A stretch of DNA of 64,000 nt from Flavobacterium sp. HSC-32F16 (GTDB taxonomy: Bacteria > Bacteroidota > Bacteroidia > Flavobacteriales > Flavobacteriaceae), in NCBI RefSeq assembly GCF_024171645.1, contig NZ_JALKAC010000001.1:558001-622000 (forward strand). Reading direction: 5' to 3'. This document shows, piece by piece, positions 42,198 through 52,971 of the stretch. Each line of letters begins with the position of its first letter. The stretch's first letter is position 1. The notes beneath the pieces were generated by a model. The model saw only the letters and a list, made by a program, of their open reading frames with translations, was not told where the DNA came from and did no database searches. A program made the translations under genes and the position numbers.

Positions 42198-45100
42198 TTA
42201 GTTTTTGATCAGGCTTAATAACTGTACGTCTAAAAAATCTTCCATACCCACTGTTCTGTAACCACCGGTGGCAGATGTCTGACCTGCAGGCAATACGAGC
42301 GTTTTGTCTAATGTTTTAAGTGCACCTCTTAGATTATAAAAACGTATTCTCAAATTATAGGTCGCACCATTATGATTAGGCGAAGAGCTGTTAACTGTAA
42401 CGCTTACATCTTCTGCTGAACTTACACCATAGGTATAGGTAAATGTTATAGGCTGACAGGGTGCGCTGGCATTGGCATAAGCTTGTCCATCAGTATTAAA
42501 TTTTACCAATCCATAACTATCTGCCTCTGCTTGTGAACTATACGAAACAAAAGCACCCGCTCCCTGATTATAGGTTACGGAAGTTGGCATTGTTCCAACA
42601 GGACAATTGTTTCTGGTAAATACACCGCTTCTGGCAACACTATTAAAAGTACAAGTTCCATATGTGTTGGCATAATTCAAACCATCAGCATTAAATTTAA
42701 TAAGCCCATTTGCATCTGCTTCCTCCTGAGAAGAATAAGAAACAGCTTCACCAGCCGGCTGGTTATAAACTACAGTAGAACTAATTCCTCCGGGCGTACA
42801 ATTACTTCTGGTAAAATATCCGCTTCTGGCAATACTCCTAAATTCACAACTGCCATATGCGTTAGCATAAGCAAGTCCGTCAGCGTAAAATTTGTTAAGC
42901 CCTTGAGCATCTGCTTCTGCCTGAGAAGAATAAGAAATAACATCTCCTGCCGGCTGATTATAAGTTACAGTTGAACCATTTCCTCCCGGTGCACAATTAT
43001 TTCTGGTAAATGAACCGCTTCTGGCAACGCTTCTAAATGTACAGGTTCCGGAATTAGCATAGTTTTGACCGTTAGCAGTTATGTCGGCATCTGCTTTTGC
43101 ATCTGCATCTGCCTGAGATTGAGTTGAAGTATAGGTGCCTGCAGGAATAGTATAAACTCTTACTTCTCCAGTTCCTCCTGCACCACAGTTATTTCGGGTA
43201 AAAGAAACGATTTTGGCTGTATTTCCATACACACACTCTGCCATATTGCTTTCATTCGCATAAATCTGTCCGTTAACATTTACATCCTCTTGTGCCAGAT
43301 TATCAGCCTCTGCCTGAGAAGTGTACGATATATATCTGCCGGGTTCTACCGTATAGACTACAGCAGCAGATGTTCCTCCTGCTCCACAGTTATTTCTTGT
43401 AAATGAACCGCTTTTAGCACTATTACTATACGTTAATCTAGAGGTTACTGCACTTTGATTTGAACAATCTATAACTTGTCCTTTATAGTTGTAGCAGTAC
43501 ATTTTTACAACATTCAAATCATGGTCTTTAATAAATTTTAATCTGCTGAAAATATCATATTCGTAATAGGAGTTACGACAATTAGGACTTGTAATTTTGA
43601 CCAGCAGATTGGTAAACGGGTCGTAATTGTATATTGTAACCAAAGACTGTGGATATGAATTTATGAAAGTACAGGGATCTGAAGTTATAACAGTTGTATT
43701 TGGATCTAATGAGCCTGTGAAATTTTCTAATTTGACAATAACCTGATTATTTGAATTGTATAGATATTTAATTTTTGAGCCGTCTTTATACGAAACTAAG
43801 GTTGGATTTCCTTTAGAATCATACTCGCTGAAAACAATACGGTCTTCTAAAACCTGATCCCCTTTAGCCGTTTTTATTAATTCCGGCAAAACACGTCCGT
43901 TAACATCATTATAAGTTGTCAATTGTGTTGAGAGATTACTTCCTCCTTCATATTGTTTAACCTGTATCGGCGAAGCGACAGTATTCTGTACTATCATTTT
44001 CTGATATGCAGTTGTTTGAGCAGAAGTTAATCCTGCTAGATTGCTATATTGATTCGCATATAAGTTACGAACACTTTTACTTGAACCGTCGCTTGAAGAA
44101 ACTGTAACTTTTGACGGCAGACCTCGAAGTATGCCATATTCATAATTCTGAGTGGTAATTATTTTTTTGAACGATGCTTCCTCTACAGATTGATCTTTTT
44201 TATCTATTCCTGATACACCATCAGACAGCAGGTCCGGAGATATCAAAATAGGTGAATAGTCATCATATACTTTTACATAACTGCTTAAAGGCACTGGATC
44301 GATATACTCTACAGTGGTAGTATTTTTTAAATTGAAATTATAAACATTTGTATAATAATACCCAAAATAACAAGATGAAAGTGAATTATAATATGGAGGA
44401 GTCATATTAGGACTACAAGAATTTGTCTGGGTATGATCATCCACTATTACTCGACCAACAAAATTTGTGATCTTTTTATCCAACTTTTCATTCAAAGTGT
44501 AATTTGAGGTTTGCTCTTTAATTTTAAACAATGCATTATTTTTATTCACATAAATTCTTTCAGAAACCAGTTTTCCGTTAAATAACAAATGATTGGCTTT
44601 TTCATTGGTTTTAAAATTCTGCCTAATTATATTCATGCTTTGAGGACCGCCATACTCTCTTGGCGGACCGCAATAAACTACCCCCGTTACTTTTATACAG
44701 CCATCATTAATATTGGTAATTTTTTGAGTATTAGAAAACCCATCTTCAACATTTAAAAAAGTTTTTTCTTTTCCTCCGTTTTCAAAACTATCACCACCGT
44801 AGCTTATGGAAACAACAGGAAATTTTTCTGGATTTTCCTTTCTCTTCCCATTTCTTTCTGCTATTTCAGATGAAAAAGCAGCCAATACAGTAAATGATTT
44901 AGTAGCGTAACCAGTATCCTCTAATGCACCTTTAATTAATGAGACGCTTGGATAATATTCAAAATCAGGAAATGAAGAAGCGTTATTATATCCCCCATCT
45001 ATGGTGCCGTAATAATATCTTTTGAAATCAGTCTGCTCCCCTGCTTCATTGTAATTAATATCTCTTTTCAGCCGCACTCCGGCTCCTTCCATTACCGTAT

Positions 45101-46964
45101 AATTTCCTACAACGTTAAAATCTAAAGTACACTGTAATGCTTGGTAGTCGCTGGAAGTTGTATAATTATCTTTAAATCTTAAATTAAATGTATAATTGTG
45201 ACCTGCCGTAAACAAATACGAAAAAAAATCCGGATAACCGCCTAAAGGGTAAACTTTAGTAAAATTTGTTATCTGGCCTGTAGTAACATCAGTAATGATA
45301 AGCTCAACACCTTTGCCGGCCATTGAAGAAGTATTAGAATGCTCAGAAGCTTTCAGATTTAATTTAAATTGAATGGTTTGACTTCTGGTTATAGTTGGAA
45401 AATCGATATAACCTCCAAATACAGGAGAATTCCCTGGAAGAGTCATCGCATAAGGGTATTCAAAAATATTTTGGTTATAACTGCTTATGTAAAGTCCATA
45501 ACTTATATCACTTTCCTTACGGGATTTTATGGGTTCATATTCAAACTTAGAATATCCCTTTGTTGGATAAATAATTTTTATCAAACTTCCTTTTTTTGCA
45601 TAACTAAACGAAGGTGTAAGATTAGCAAAATCTTGAGGTTTATTAAAATTATAAACGGAGTGTGGCAATGGTATTAGTGATGTATTTAAGTTTTTTCCAT
45701 TATAATATCCAGAAGCATCTCTTGCATTAGACATTCTGTCCGGAAGACCAAATGGATCATCATATTCGAAAACATATTTTTCATGTTTATCACCAATTGG
45801 ATCAAGTTCTTTATTTATTTCCAGTTCCATCAAGAAAAACCGGGAAGCTTTTAAAAAATCAGAAGCTTTGTCAGGAGCAGTTTTAGCTTCATGCTTAAAG
45901 TTAATTTTTTTTACTATTCGGTTAGGAAAATTTCTTCTGGTTATTAGGATAGAATTTAAAACACTGGTAAAATTATAATTATTATAATCGGTTCTTACAA
46001 AGGAAACTTCCTCATCATTATCTAAGCTTTTTATTTTTTTTAAGCGTTTAGGATTTAATATTTTAGTTGTAAATTTTCTTTCAACAAACGGATTTACATA
46101 CATAAGGCTTGTATTGTAATTATTTGAATAATAATGTGTTGTCATGTCATATCCTTTACTTAGATGCTGCGCCTTTGGCACCATAGAATCATATTCTAAA
46201 ATAATTGTTCCGTTTACAGGATGAACAATCTTGTACAGAAAAAAAGAAGTAATGCCATCTGAATTTATAGAATGAGCCCCAGCAATCACCATTGTTGACT
46301 CTGTCTCATTTCCTCCAAAATAATATTTAATACCATCTGGAGTTGTGATTATAAACCCTTTGTTTGTAAGCAGGTTCATAGCGCTGTTTCCTCCAGTAAT
46401 ATCTATTTTTAACTCGCTTTCATTTTCAATATATACAGGATTAAAATTAATATCTAAATAAAAACTGCCTGAATATCCCATAAAACTAAAATTGAAGATA
46501 TCTACTTCTGTATTATTGGCATTATCATTTTGAGCCAAATCCCAATAAAATTGAGAATTAACAGCGCATAAATTATTTGCATTTGTTTTAAGGTTATTTT
46601 CATCTATAAAATGCCTGTTGTAATCTACTTCATCCAAACCGTCCCTTATTTCTCTGGAAATTACACCACCTGCACTTAAATTCCAGTTCATCCCTGCCCA
46701 GCTCGAAATATCTTCTACCTTCACACCTGCTCCTGAATAATTTAATGAAATAGGCATTTTAAGCATTCCTGCACTATATTCATAGAGAGGAATTGAAGCG
46801 CTCAATTTCCCTGAATATTCATTAATACCATTTTTTCCGTACTGAGTAAACATAAATGATTCAGGCGAAGGAGGATTTATGTTCGGTAATTGAGGTTTTG
46901 CAGATTCCTGAGCAGATAATACTGTCGTAATCAATAATAATATCAGACTGGCTTGTATCTTCAT
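42198..46964 (-). CDS. Large RHS-partner protein with DUF5977-type repeats
   Basis: 1588 residues from the ATG at 46964 (signal peptide MKIQASLILLLITTVLSAQ); an ATG at 47012 is possible but would spoil the signal. The first about 1,100 residues resemble the SpvB/TcaB-like amino-terminal part of RHS partners (YSGKLSASIPLYEYSAGMLKMPISLNYSGAGVKVEDISSWAGMNWNL). Five tandem repeats follow near the C-terminus (each SFTRNNC.(A/P)GG...VTY...AG...YSSQAEAD...YANA, about 58 residues). The end is a short beta domain. It lies between the propeller protein and the RHS gene, with 35 bp to the latter, and is presumably a shell or surface-exposed partner. Confidence 0.8.
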   Translation of the reverse strand: MKIQASLILLLITTVLSAQESAKPQLPNINPPSPESFMFTQYGKNGINEYSGKLSASIPLYEYSAGMLKMPISLNYSGAGVKVEDISSWAGMNWNLSAGGVISREIRDGLDEVDYNRHFIDENNLKTNANNLCAVNSQFYWDLAQNDNANNTEVDIFNFSFMGYSGSFYLDINFNPVYIENESELKIDITGGNSAMNLLTNKGFIITTPDGIKYYFGGNETESTMVIAGAHSINSDGITSFFLYKIVHPVNGTIILEYDSMVPKAQHLSKGYDMTTHYYSNNYNTSLMYVNPFVERKFTTKILNPKRLKKIKSLDNDEEVSFVRTDYNNYNFTSVLNSILITRRNFPNRIVKKINFKHEAKTAPDKASDFLKASRFFLMELEINKELDPIGDKHEKYVFEYDDPFGLPDRMSNARDASGYYNGKNLNTSLIPLPHSVYNFNKPQDFANLTPSFSYAKKGSLIKIIYPTKGYSKFEYEPIKSRKESDISYGLYISSYNQNIFEYPYAMTLPGNSPVFGGYIDFPTITRSQTIQFKLNLKASEHSNTSSMAGKGVELIITDVTTGQITNFTKVYPLGGYPDFFSYLFTAGHNYTFNLRFKDNYTTSSDYQALQCTLDFNVVGNYTVMEGAGVRLKRDINYNEAGEQTDFKRYYYGTIDGGYNNASSFPDFEYYPSVSLIKGALEDTGYATKSFTVLAAFSSEIAERNGKRKENPEKFPVVSISYGGDSFENGGKEKTFLNVEDGFSNTQKITNINDGCIKVTGVVYCGPPREYGGPQSMNIIRQNFKTNEKANHLLFNGKLVSERIYVNKNNALFKIKEQTSNYTLNEKLDKKITNFVGRVIVDDHTQTNSCSPNMTPPYYNSLSSCYFGYYYTNVYNFNLKNTTTVEYIDPVPLSSYVKVYDDYSPILISPDLLSDGVSGIDKKDQSVEEASFKKIITTQNYEYGILRGLPSKVTVSSSDGSSKSVRNLYANQYSNLAGLTSAQTTAYQKMIVQNTVASPIQVKQYEGGSNLSTQLTTYNDVNGRVLPELIKTAKGDQVLEDRIVFSEYDSKGNPTLVSYKDGSKIKYLYNSNNQVIVKLENFTGSLDPNTTVITSDPCTFINSYPQSLVTIYNYDPFTNLLVKITSPNCRNSYYEYDIFSRLKFIKDHDLNVVKMYCYNYKGQVIDCSNQSAVTSRLTYSNSAKSGSFTRNNCGAGGTSAAVVYTVEPGRYISYTSQAEADNLAQEDVNVNGQIYANESNMAECVYGNTAKIVSFTRNNCGAGGTGEVRVYTIPAGTYTSTQSQADADAKADADITANGQNYANSGTCTFRSVARSGSFTRNNCAPGGNGSTVTYNQPAGDVISYSSQAEADAQGLNKFYADGLAYANAYGSCEFRSIARSGYFTRSNCTPGGISSTVVYNQPAGEAVSYSSQEEADANGLIKFNADGLNYANTYGTCTFNSVARSGVFTRNNCPVGTMPTSVTYNQGAGAFVSYSSQAEADSYGLVKFNTDGQAYANASAPCQPITFTYTYGVSSAEDVSVTVNSSSPNHNGATYNLRIRFYNLRGALKTLDKTLVLPAGQTSATGGYRTVGMEDFLDVQLLSLIKN

Positions 46965-47018
46965 TTTATTTTTTATTGTACTGCTTGTAAGGGGTAAAAA
47001 AGTTTTAATCATGCTTCC

Positions 47019-48674
47019 TTATTTTACTATTTTAATAATTTTAACCGACTCCGTTTTGACATCCGTCTGAATCTTTATAACATAAATTCCATCAGCATAT
47101 CCTGTAAGATCTACGGGAACCGTCCTGCTGTAAATATTAAAATGCTGCAGAATCCTTCCTAAAATGTCAACAACAGTTGCTGTTCCTTCGGTAAAATCAT
47201 AACCCACTATAACATTGGTATAGGTAACAGCCGGATTAGGGACAGCTTCTATACTGGCTTTTACTTTTTCAACTTTTGCTTTGTCTTTCAGCTTAACCAC
47301 CCAAAAGTCATTTCCTCCTATGGTTGATTTTTTATCTTTTGAAGAACCAGAATTTGAAGTTCCGGCCATTAAATAACCGCCGTCTCTGGTTTCTATAACT
47401 TTTCTTAAAATATCTTCTCCGGAACTTCCAATTGTTTTACTCCATAACTCTTCTCCTTTTTCGTCAATTTTTAAAGCTATGTAATCGTTGATACCTTCCT
47501 TGTCTTTTGTAATGCCAGCTGTTTTAGATGCACTGCCCAATAGAGATGATTTGGCTTCGGACTTTGCATAACCTCCTATTAAATAAGTATGATCATTATT
47601 TTCTACAAGTGAGGTTAAAATATCTACTTTTCCAAAATCATAAGTTTTACTCCAGACAATTCCTCCTTCATGATCTATTTTTAAAATCCAAAAATCGGTT
47701 CCGTTGCTTACAATTCCTCCTAATGAAGTTAAAGGAGTAGTACTATTAGAATTTCCGCCCAGGATATAACCTCCGTCCTGCGTTTGATGAATAATATAAG
47801 GCTGGTCATCTCCATCTGCTCCATACGTGTTCTGCCACTGAATTTCTCCTTTATCATCTATTTTCAAAATCCAGTAATCTCCAACACCTTTATTAGCATC
47901 TGCCTTATCTCCTGATATGGGTGAATTTGAATAACCTGCCAAAATATAGCCGTTATCAGTAGTCTGTTCCATGCTTCGTAACAAATCGGCATATTTTCCT
48001 CCATAGGTTTTCTGCCATTCGATAACGCCTTTATTATCTAATTTTACGACCCAATAATCCATGTTTCCTCTGCTCTTTTCAGATTTACTGTATAAATCAG
48101 CTTTCGTTACGCCTTTTGCATCGATTTTATTATTTGAAGATGATTCAGGACTGGAGCTTGAAGAACCTCCTAAAATAAAACCGCCGTCTTTGGTTTGAAA
48201 CGCACATAACAATTCATCCTGTCCGTTACCTCCTATCGTACGCTGCCATTGTTCATTACCTGCGGCATCGAGTTTTATTACCCAAAAATCAGTAAGACCT
48301 TTACAATCATCTTTTTTCTGAAAACTATTTCCAGAGCTTGAGGTTCCTGCCAGAATAAAGCCTCCGTCTCTGGTGCCTTTTATGCTTTGGAGCAAATCAA
48401 AACCATTACCACCAATGCTTTTCTGCCAGTCCAATTCTCCTTTTTCATTCATTTTCCAAATCCAGTAATCCAGATCACCATGATTATCATCCTCTTTATT
48501 TCCCGTTTTGTTAGACAGTGAGCTTCCTGCCAGAATAAATCCGTAATCGGCAGTGGGCTGGGCATCAAAAAGATAATCTGCATGTATACCGCCATACGAC
48601 TTTTCCCAAAGAACATCTTGGGAATAGCTTAAAACTGACAATAAAATAAAAGGTAGTACGTAAAGTTTATTCAT
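47019..48674 (-). CDS. Secreted seven-bladed propeller protein with T9SS sorting domain
   Basis: 551 residues from the ATG at 48674 (signal MNKLYVLPFILLSVLSYSQ). Seven repeats of D.L.....T.DGGFILAG.S.S ... D.WV.KLD..G...WQ...GG span about 20-460, which suggests a beta-propeller. The C-terminus (EAVPNPAVTYTNVIVGYDF...VVDILGRILQHF...GIYVIKIQT...VKIIK) is a type A type IX secretion sorting domain, so the protein should be exported and cell-surface attached or released. It is the first gene of the RHS operon. Confidence 0.85.
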   Translation of the reverse strand: MNKLYVLPFILLSVLSYSQDVLWEKSYGGIHADYLFDAQPTADYGFILAGSSLSNKTGNKEDDNHGDLDYWIWKMNEKGELDWQKSIGGNGFDLLQSIKGTRDGGFILAGTSSSGNSFQKKDDCKGLTDFWVIKLDAAGNEQWQRTIGGNGQDELLCAFQTKDGGFILGGSSSSSPESSSNNKIDAKGVTKADLYSKSEKSRGNMDYWVVKLDNKGVIEWQKTYGGKYADLLRSMEQTTDNGYILAGYSNSPISGDKADANKGVGDYWILKIDDKGEIQWQNTYGADGDDQPYIIHQTQDGGYILGGNSNSTTPLTSLGGIVSNGTDFWILKIDHEGGIVWSKTYDFGKVDILTSLVENNDHTYLIGGYAKSEAKSSLLGSASKTAGITKDKEGINDYIALKIDEKGEELWSKTIGSSGEDILRKVIETRDGGYLMAGTSNSGSSKDKKSTIGGNDFWVVKLKDKAKVEKVKASIEAVPNPAVTYTNVIVGYDFTEGTATVVDILGRILQHFNIYSRTVPVDLTGYADGIYVIKIQTDVKTESVKIIKIVK

Positions 48675-48911
48675 AAGCTTTGATTTAGAAAGTGCCAAAA
48701 CTAAATGAATATTTCTTCAAAACTTTACGGGATTCCGTATACTGTTAACTTTTGTCCGGCATCTGAACACAATACCACTATAACAGAACTAAAAATCACA
48801 AAAAACTATTATTTTCATAATAGTCATCTATTTACAAATGTTTTATAAACTCATAAAAGAAACGGTAAATTTTAATGCCTGTAAGTTTTTATTAAAAGCT
48901 GACAATCGGAT

Positions 48912-49283
48912 TTAAAACATTCCAAATTTATCCCGATAACGTTTCAATTCTAAATCTGTTCTATTCAGGAGTTTTTCTAAAAGGAATATTTTGTCCTTGT
49001 ATAAATTCTGAACCAAATCAATGTTGGTTTTTGAAGCTGCACTTATAGCTTCAGAGTTTTTATTATTCAGATAAATATCGCTGTCAAACTGTATAATATC
49101 TTCTAAAGTAACTTCTAAAATAACTGCTATTTCTTCTAATTTATTAAAACTTAAATCTGTAATTCCTTTTTCAATTTTACTGTAGGCCGCCTGACTAATT
49201 CCTAACTGGTCTGCCAAATAGTTCTGAGTATAGTTTTTCAGCTCTCTTATGTTCCTAATTTTATCTTTAATTTCTAATGCCAT
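48912..49283 (-). CDS. XRE-family regulator with C-terminal coiled coil
   Basis: 123 residues: HTH at about 7-62 (IRNIRELKNYTQNYLADQLGISQAAYSKIEKGITDLSFNKLEEIAVILEVTLEDII) followed by a helical tail (NLYKDKIFLLEKLLNRTDLELKRYRDKF). It has the same design as the regulator at 28912-29319 but a different tail. It lies 238 bp upstream, on the same strand, of the RHS operon and could control it, although separate regulation cannot be excluded. Confidence 0.85.
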   Translation of the reverse strand: MALEIKDKIRNIRELKNYTQNYLADQLGISQAAYSKIEKGITDLSFNKLEEIAVILEVTLEDIIQFDSDIYLNNKNSEAISAASKTNIDLVQNLYKDKIFLLEKLLNRTDLELKRYRDKFGMF

Positions 49284-49488
49284 ATCTAAATAATTGATGA
49301 ATTATTACTACTGCTTTCCGTCATTTGATTTAGAACTAACTTTCTATATTCAATTTTGTAGAGAGATTGAATTTATGCTGCTTTATTTCAAAAAGCTGAT
49401 TCTGTATCAACAGGAGTTCAGTATTAATACTATTAAATCAATTACAAATATAAGGACGTTAAAAACCGTAAAGCAATAACAAATGTTA

Positions 49489-50085
49489 TCAGTTTTGATT
49501 ATTCTTTTTATGGGCATATTTCAAACGGCTTAAATGTACCGAACTAATATTAAGATATGAGGCGATATAATGCTGCGAAACTCGCTGCAGAATTTTTGGA
49601 AATCTGGAATTCATATTTTTATATCTCTCCATAGCACTATGAATGTACATAGATTTAATTTTATCATTTATAATAAAAAAATAATCTTCGGCAATTAATC
49701 TGCCCAGTTTGTCTCCGTATCTGAGTATTGTGTAAAAACTCTGAAGCATTTCAGAAGTGATAATAATTGCCTTCGTATTTTCCATTGCCTGTATAGAAAA
49801 ATTTGAAGGAATTCCTTTTAAAAAACTCTCATAATCAGTAGCAAAAGTATTTTCTAAACAAAAATGAAAAGTTTTCTCCTCGCCTTTTTCATCCAAGAAA
49901 TAAATCCTTAATAAACCGCTCACAACAAAAAATATATCATTACAAACTTCCCCTTGTTTTACCAGAATATCCTTCTTTTTAAATGATGATGTTTTAAAAA
50001 ATGAACGACAAAGAGCCCATTCTGCCTCATTAATTTCAATATACTTTAAAATTAAATGATGTATATTTTCGATTCCATTATCCAT
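49489..50085 (-). CDS. Crp/Fnr-family regulator
   Basis: 198 residues. A cyclic-nucleotide-binding-like beta roll (KKDILVKQGEVCNDIFFVVSGLLRIYFLDEKGEEKTFHFCLENTF, about 35-85), a dimerisation helix and a C-terminal winged helix (ILQRVSQHYIASYLNISSVHLSRLKYAHKK). The arginine and glutamate pattern of true cAMP-binding Crp is not obvious, as in most Bacteroidota members whose ligand is unknown. Transcribed leftward, divergent from the AraC gene. Confidence 0.85.
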   Translation of the reverse strand: MDNGIENIHHLILKYIEINEAEWALCRSFFKTSSFKKKDILVKQGEVCNDIFFVVSGLLRIYFLDEKGEEKTFHFCLENTFATDYESFLKGIPSNFSIQAMENTKAIIITSEMLQSFYTILRYGDKLGRLIAEDYFFIINDKIKSMYIHSAMERYKNMNSRFPKILQRVSQHYIASYLNISSVHLSRLKYAHKKNNQN

Positions 50086-50295
50086 TAATTTTTTTTATGT
50101 TTTTATTTTATTTTGAACGCATCAGTATTTAATATATTTCTCATTAGTTATAAATAACAACCAATAGGAATAAATATTCCTATATTGAAATATTATACTT
50201 ACCAAGTTGAACAAATCAATGTACTGTCATCAAAATGAAACAATTTAACCCACAATAAAAAGTTATGGATTATCTTTATCCTTAAAAATTAAACC

Positions 50296-51126
50296 ATGAC
50301 AGAAATCTTCAAAATGTTTCGCGTAACTGTCGCAGAATCTGAAAAAATAATGCAGTCTGTAAACGAACCGCATGCGCATAATTTTGAAGAATTGATTATT
50401 GGAAGTAAAGGCCAGCTGGAACATTTTATCGACTTTAGTTCCAAATTGATAGACGCTCCTTTTATCAGTTTTGTGACTCAGGGGAAAATCCATCGTGTAA
50501 AACCACTTGTTAAAGATGGAGAATGTGATATGTGGGTTTTGAGATTTAAAAGTGAATTTATTGCCGAAACAACTTTTAGCCTTTATGCTTCTTTTCATGA
50601 TAAAGCGAATATCAATATGCAGAGTAATCAGTGTTTTGAAAAACTGGACATTCTGTGCAAAATGATTTATGATGAATATATACAGGAATCTCCTGATCTT
50701 TCTGTTATCAGACAATTATTGAGCGCTTTGTTTACGATTATTGAATCGGAGCGGCGTAAATTGAATCTGGATAATGATGAATCTAAGAAAATTCAGAGTT
50801 CGACTTTTAAAAACTTTCTGAGATTATTGGAGGAACATTATAAAGATTCTAAAGATGTGAATTTTTATGCCGAGAAACTTTTTATGACTTCAAGAAACTT
50901 AAACCTCATATGCCAGAATATTTTACAGCAGAGTGTTTCAGAAATCATAGAAACCCGAAAACTAACCGAAGCAAAAAACCTTTTAATGACTACGGATAAA
51001 AATGTAGCCGAAATAGGTTATGAACTCGGATTCAACGAAAAAACCTATTTTACCCATTCCTTTAAACGCAAAGCAGGTATGACTCCTACTGAGTTTAGAG
51101 ACGAAATGCAAAAACTGCTTTCTTAA
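50296..51126 (+). CDS. AraC-family transcriptional regulator
   Basis: 276 residues. The N-terminal cupin-like sensor starts MFRVTVAESEKIMQSVNEPHAHNFEELIIGSKG, and a C-terminal double HTH covers about 175-272 (FYAEKLFMTSRNLNLICQNILQQSVSEIIETRKLTEAKNLLMTTDKNVAEIGYELGFNEKTYFTHSFKRKAGMTPTEFR). The helices and the P-x-E-F ending are standard. It lies 106 bp upstream of the dioxygenase-esterase pair in the same direction, making it the probable regulator of that pair, perhaps responding to an aromatic compound. Confidence 0.88.
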   Translation: MTEIFKMFRVTVAESEKIMQSVNEPHAHNFEELIIGSKGQLEHFIDFSSKLIDAPFISFVTQGKIHRVKPLVKDGECDMWVLRFKSEFIAETTFSLYASFHDKANINMQSNQCFEKLDILCKMIYDEYIQESPDLSVIRQLLSALFTIIESERRKLNLDNDESKKIQSSTFKNFLRLLEEHYKDSKDVNFYAEKLFMTSRNLNLICQNILQQSVSEIIETRKLTEAKNLLMTTDKNVAEIGYELGFNEKTYFTHSFKRKAGMTPTEFRDEMQKLLS

Positions 51127-51232
51127 AAACACAACCATTCTTCCGAAAATCGTTACCGTTGCCGCTGTTATTAACCTGAACTTTGTATCACTAAATAAAT
51201 GATACTTTTTACACGACTAACTACGATACAAA

Positions 51233-52123
51233 ATGGACAGAAAAGATTTTCTAAAAACCATGGCAATTTTACCAATTGGAGCTGCCGCAATGAAACTCAG
51301 CTCTCTTAAAACTGTTTCAGATTCTTTTACCGCAACTGAGAGAATGCCGGTTCTTTTTCTTGGACACGGTAATCCAATGAATGCTTTGGCGGATAATAAT
51401 TTTACGCAGGGTTTTCAAAACATTGCCAAAACATTACCTAAACCAAAAGCAATTCTTTGTATTTCTGCACACTGGGAAACGAAAGGAACTTTTGTAACCG
51501 CGATGCAAAAACCAGAAACGATTCATGATTTTGGAGGTTTTCCACAAGCTTTGTTTGACGTTCAATATCCTGCTCCGGGAAGTCCGGAACTGGCTTTAGA
51601 AACTCAAAAACTTATTACCTCAACTTCGGTTGGTTTAAGCAATGACTGGGGACTTGATCACGGCTGCTGGACGGTTGTAAAATTCCTTTATCCAAATGCC
51701 GATATTCCAATTATAGAAATGAGTATCGATTATACTAAACCTGCTTCTTATCATTACGAATTAGGAAAAGAACTTGCCGCATTACGACGCAAAGGTGTTC
51801 TTATTGTAGGCAGCGGAAACTCGGTTCATAATTTACGTTTGGCCGCATGGGACAAAATGATGCTTCCCGGATATGCTTTTGAATGGGCGCATATTGCTAA
51901 TGAAAAAATGAAAAAAATGATTATTGAAGAAGATCATCAATCTTTAATCAATTTTGATAAACAAGGAAAAGAATTTCAACTTGCCGTGCCTACGCCTGAA
52001 CATTATATGCCTTTATTATACATTTTATCTCTTAGGGAAAAAGACGAAAAAGCGACCATTTTTAATGATGCTATTGTAGCCGGATCGCTTAATATGATGT
52101 CGGTAAAAATAGATAAAGCATGA
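51233..52123 (+). CDS. ygiD: Class III extradiol (LigB/DODA-type) dioxygenase
   Basis: 296 residues. The YgiD-type layout is clear: VLFLGHGNPMNAL (H45), CISAHWET (H80), and WGLDHGCWTVVKFLYP (H143), the iron or zinc ligands, plus GSGNSVHNL later. The N-terminus (RKDFLKTMAILPIGAAAM) looks like a Tat-style or simple signal, which is unusual for YgiD. Members cleave the ring of catechols such as L-DOPA; the true substrate is unknown here. It overlaps the esterase gene by four bases. Confidence 0.85.
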   Translation: MDRKDFLKTMAILPIGAAAMKLSSLKTVSDSFTATERMPVLFLGHGNPMNALADNNFTQGFQNIAKTLPKPKAILCISAHWETKGTFVTAMQKPETIHDFGGFPQALFDVQYPAPGSPELALETQKLITSTSVGLSNDWGLDHGCWTVVKFLYPNADIPIIEMSIDYTKPASYHYELGKELAALRRKGVLIVGSGNSVHNLRLAAWDKMMLPGYAFEWAHIANEKMKKMIIEEDHQSLINFDKQGKEFQLAVPTPEHYMPLLYILSLREKDEKATIFNDAIVAGSLNMMSVKIDKA

Positions 52124-52857
52124 GTGTAAACAAGTCGGTTTGGATTTCTGCCGGAGTCCTTATTTTAATTTCAATTTTCAGTTTTACCATTATGAATTCA
52201 AATACCAAAAACACGAAACTGCATTACGTAGTAAGACAGCCCAAAATTCCAACAGAAAATCCGCCTTTGCTTATTTTACTGCATGGCGTGGGTGGTAATG
52301 AACAAAATCTCTTTTCTTTTGCTGCAGAATTACCGGATAATTTTGTTGTAGTTTCAGCAAGAGGTCCATTGACTTTTGGCCCAAACAGCTTTGCCTGGTT
52401 TCAGGTTGATTTCTCCACAGGAAAACCTCAAATAAATGCTGAACAGGCTGAAAATGCACGAAAATTGATTATTGATTTTATTGAAGATTTAAAAACGGAA
52501 ATCAGTTTTGATTCTAAACAAGTTTATTTAATGGGATTCAGCCAAGGCGGGATTATGAGTTACAGCACTGCACTTACGGCTCCCGAAAAAGTAAAAGGAA
52601 TTGCGGTTATGAGCGGCCGACTCCTTCCGGAAATCAAACCTTTACTTGCAGATGAAAAACGTCTTGAAAAACTCAAAATCCTTATTACGCACGGAAAACA
52701 AGATGCTGTTTTAAATTACCAATATGCTTTAGATGCTTCGGAATTTTTGAAAACGAAAAATTTAAATCCTGAATTTCATTCGTATGAAGAAGGTCATACG
52801 GTCAATAAACAAATGTTTGATGATGTGAATCTTTGGCTGAAAACTAATTTGAATTAA
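52120..52857 (+). CDS. Carboxylesterase/phospholipase-type alpha/beta hydrolase
   Basis: 245 residues with an N-terminal membrane or signal segment (8-24) and the hydrolase core: oxyanion LLHGVGGNEQNL (53-64), nucleophile S141 in GFSQGG, D195 in HGKQDAV and H226 in EEGHTVN. Members of the YpfH/MhqD group fit this pattern. The ATGA overlap with the dioxygenase gene implies one operon; ring-cleavage dioxygenase plus such an esterase recurs in quinone/catechol detoxification (the MhqD-MhqO pairing in Bacillus). Confidence 0.85.
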   Translation: MSVNKSVWISAGVLILISIFSFTIMNSNTKNTKLHYVVRQPKIPTENPPLLILLHGVGGNEQNLFSFAAELPDNFVVVSARGPLTFGPNSFAWFQVDFSTGKPQINAEQAENARKLIIDFIEDLKTEISFDSKQVYLMGFSQGGIMSYSTALTAPEKVKGIAVMSGRLLPEIKPLLADEKRLEKLKILITHGKQDAVLNYQYALDASEFLKTKNLNPEFHSYEEGHTVNKQMFDDVNLWLKTNLN

Positions 52858-52912
52858 TTTAAAGAAATTAAACACATCGAAACAATTTTAAGTTCTATTC
52901 TAAAAATTAAAA

Positions 52913-52950
52913 AAAGAGTCTTTCAAAGTAATTTTGAAAGACTCTTTTTT
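52913..52950. terminator. Bidirectional terminator between esterase and patatin
   Basis: AAAGAGTCTTTCAAA and TTTGAAAGACTCTTT form a perfect 15-bp stem with a GTAAT loop, with A-rich and T-rich flanks, between two convergent genes. Confidence 0.92.
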
Positions 52951-52971
52951 GGATCTTGATTTATTCTAAAT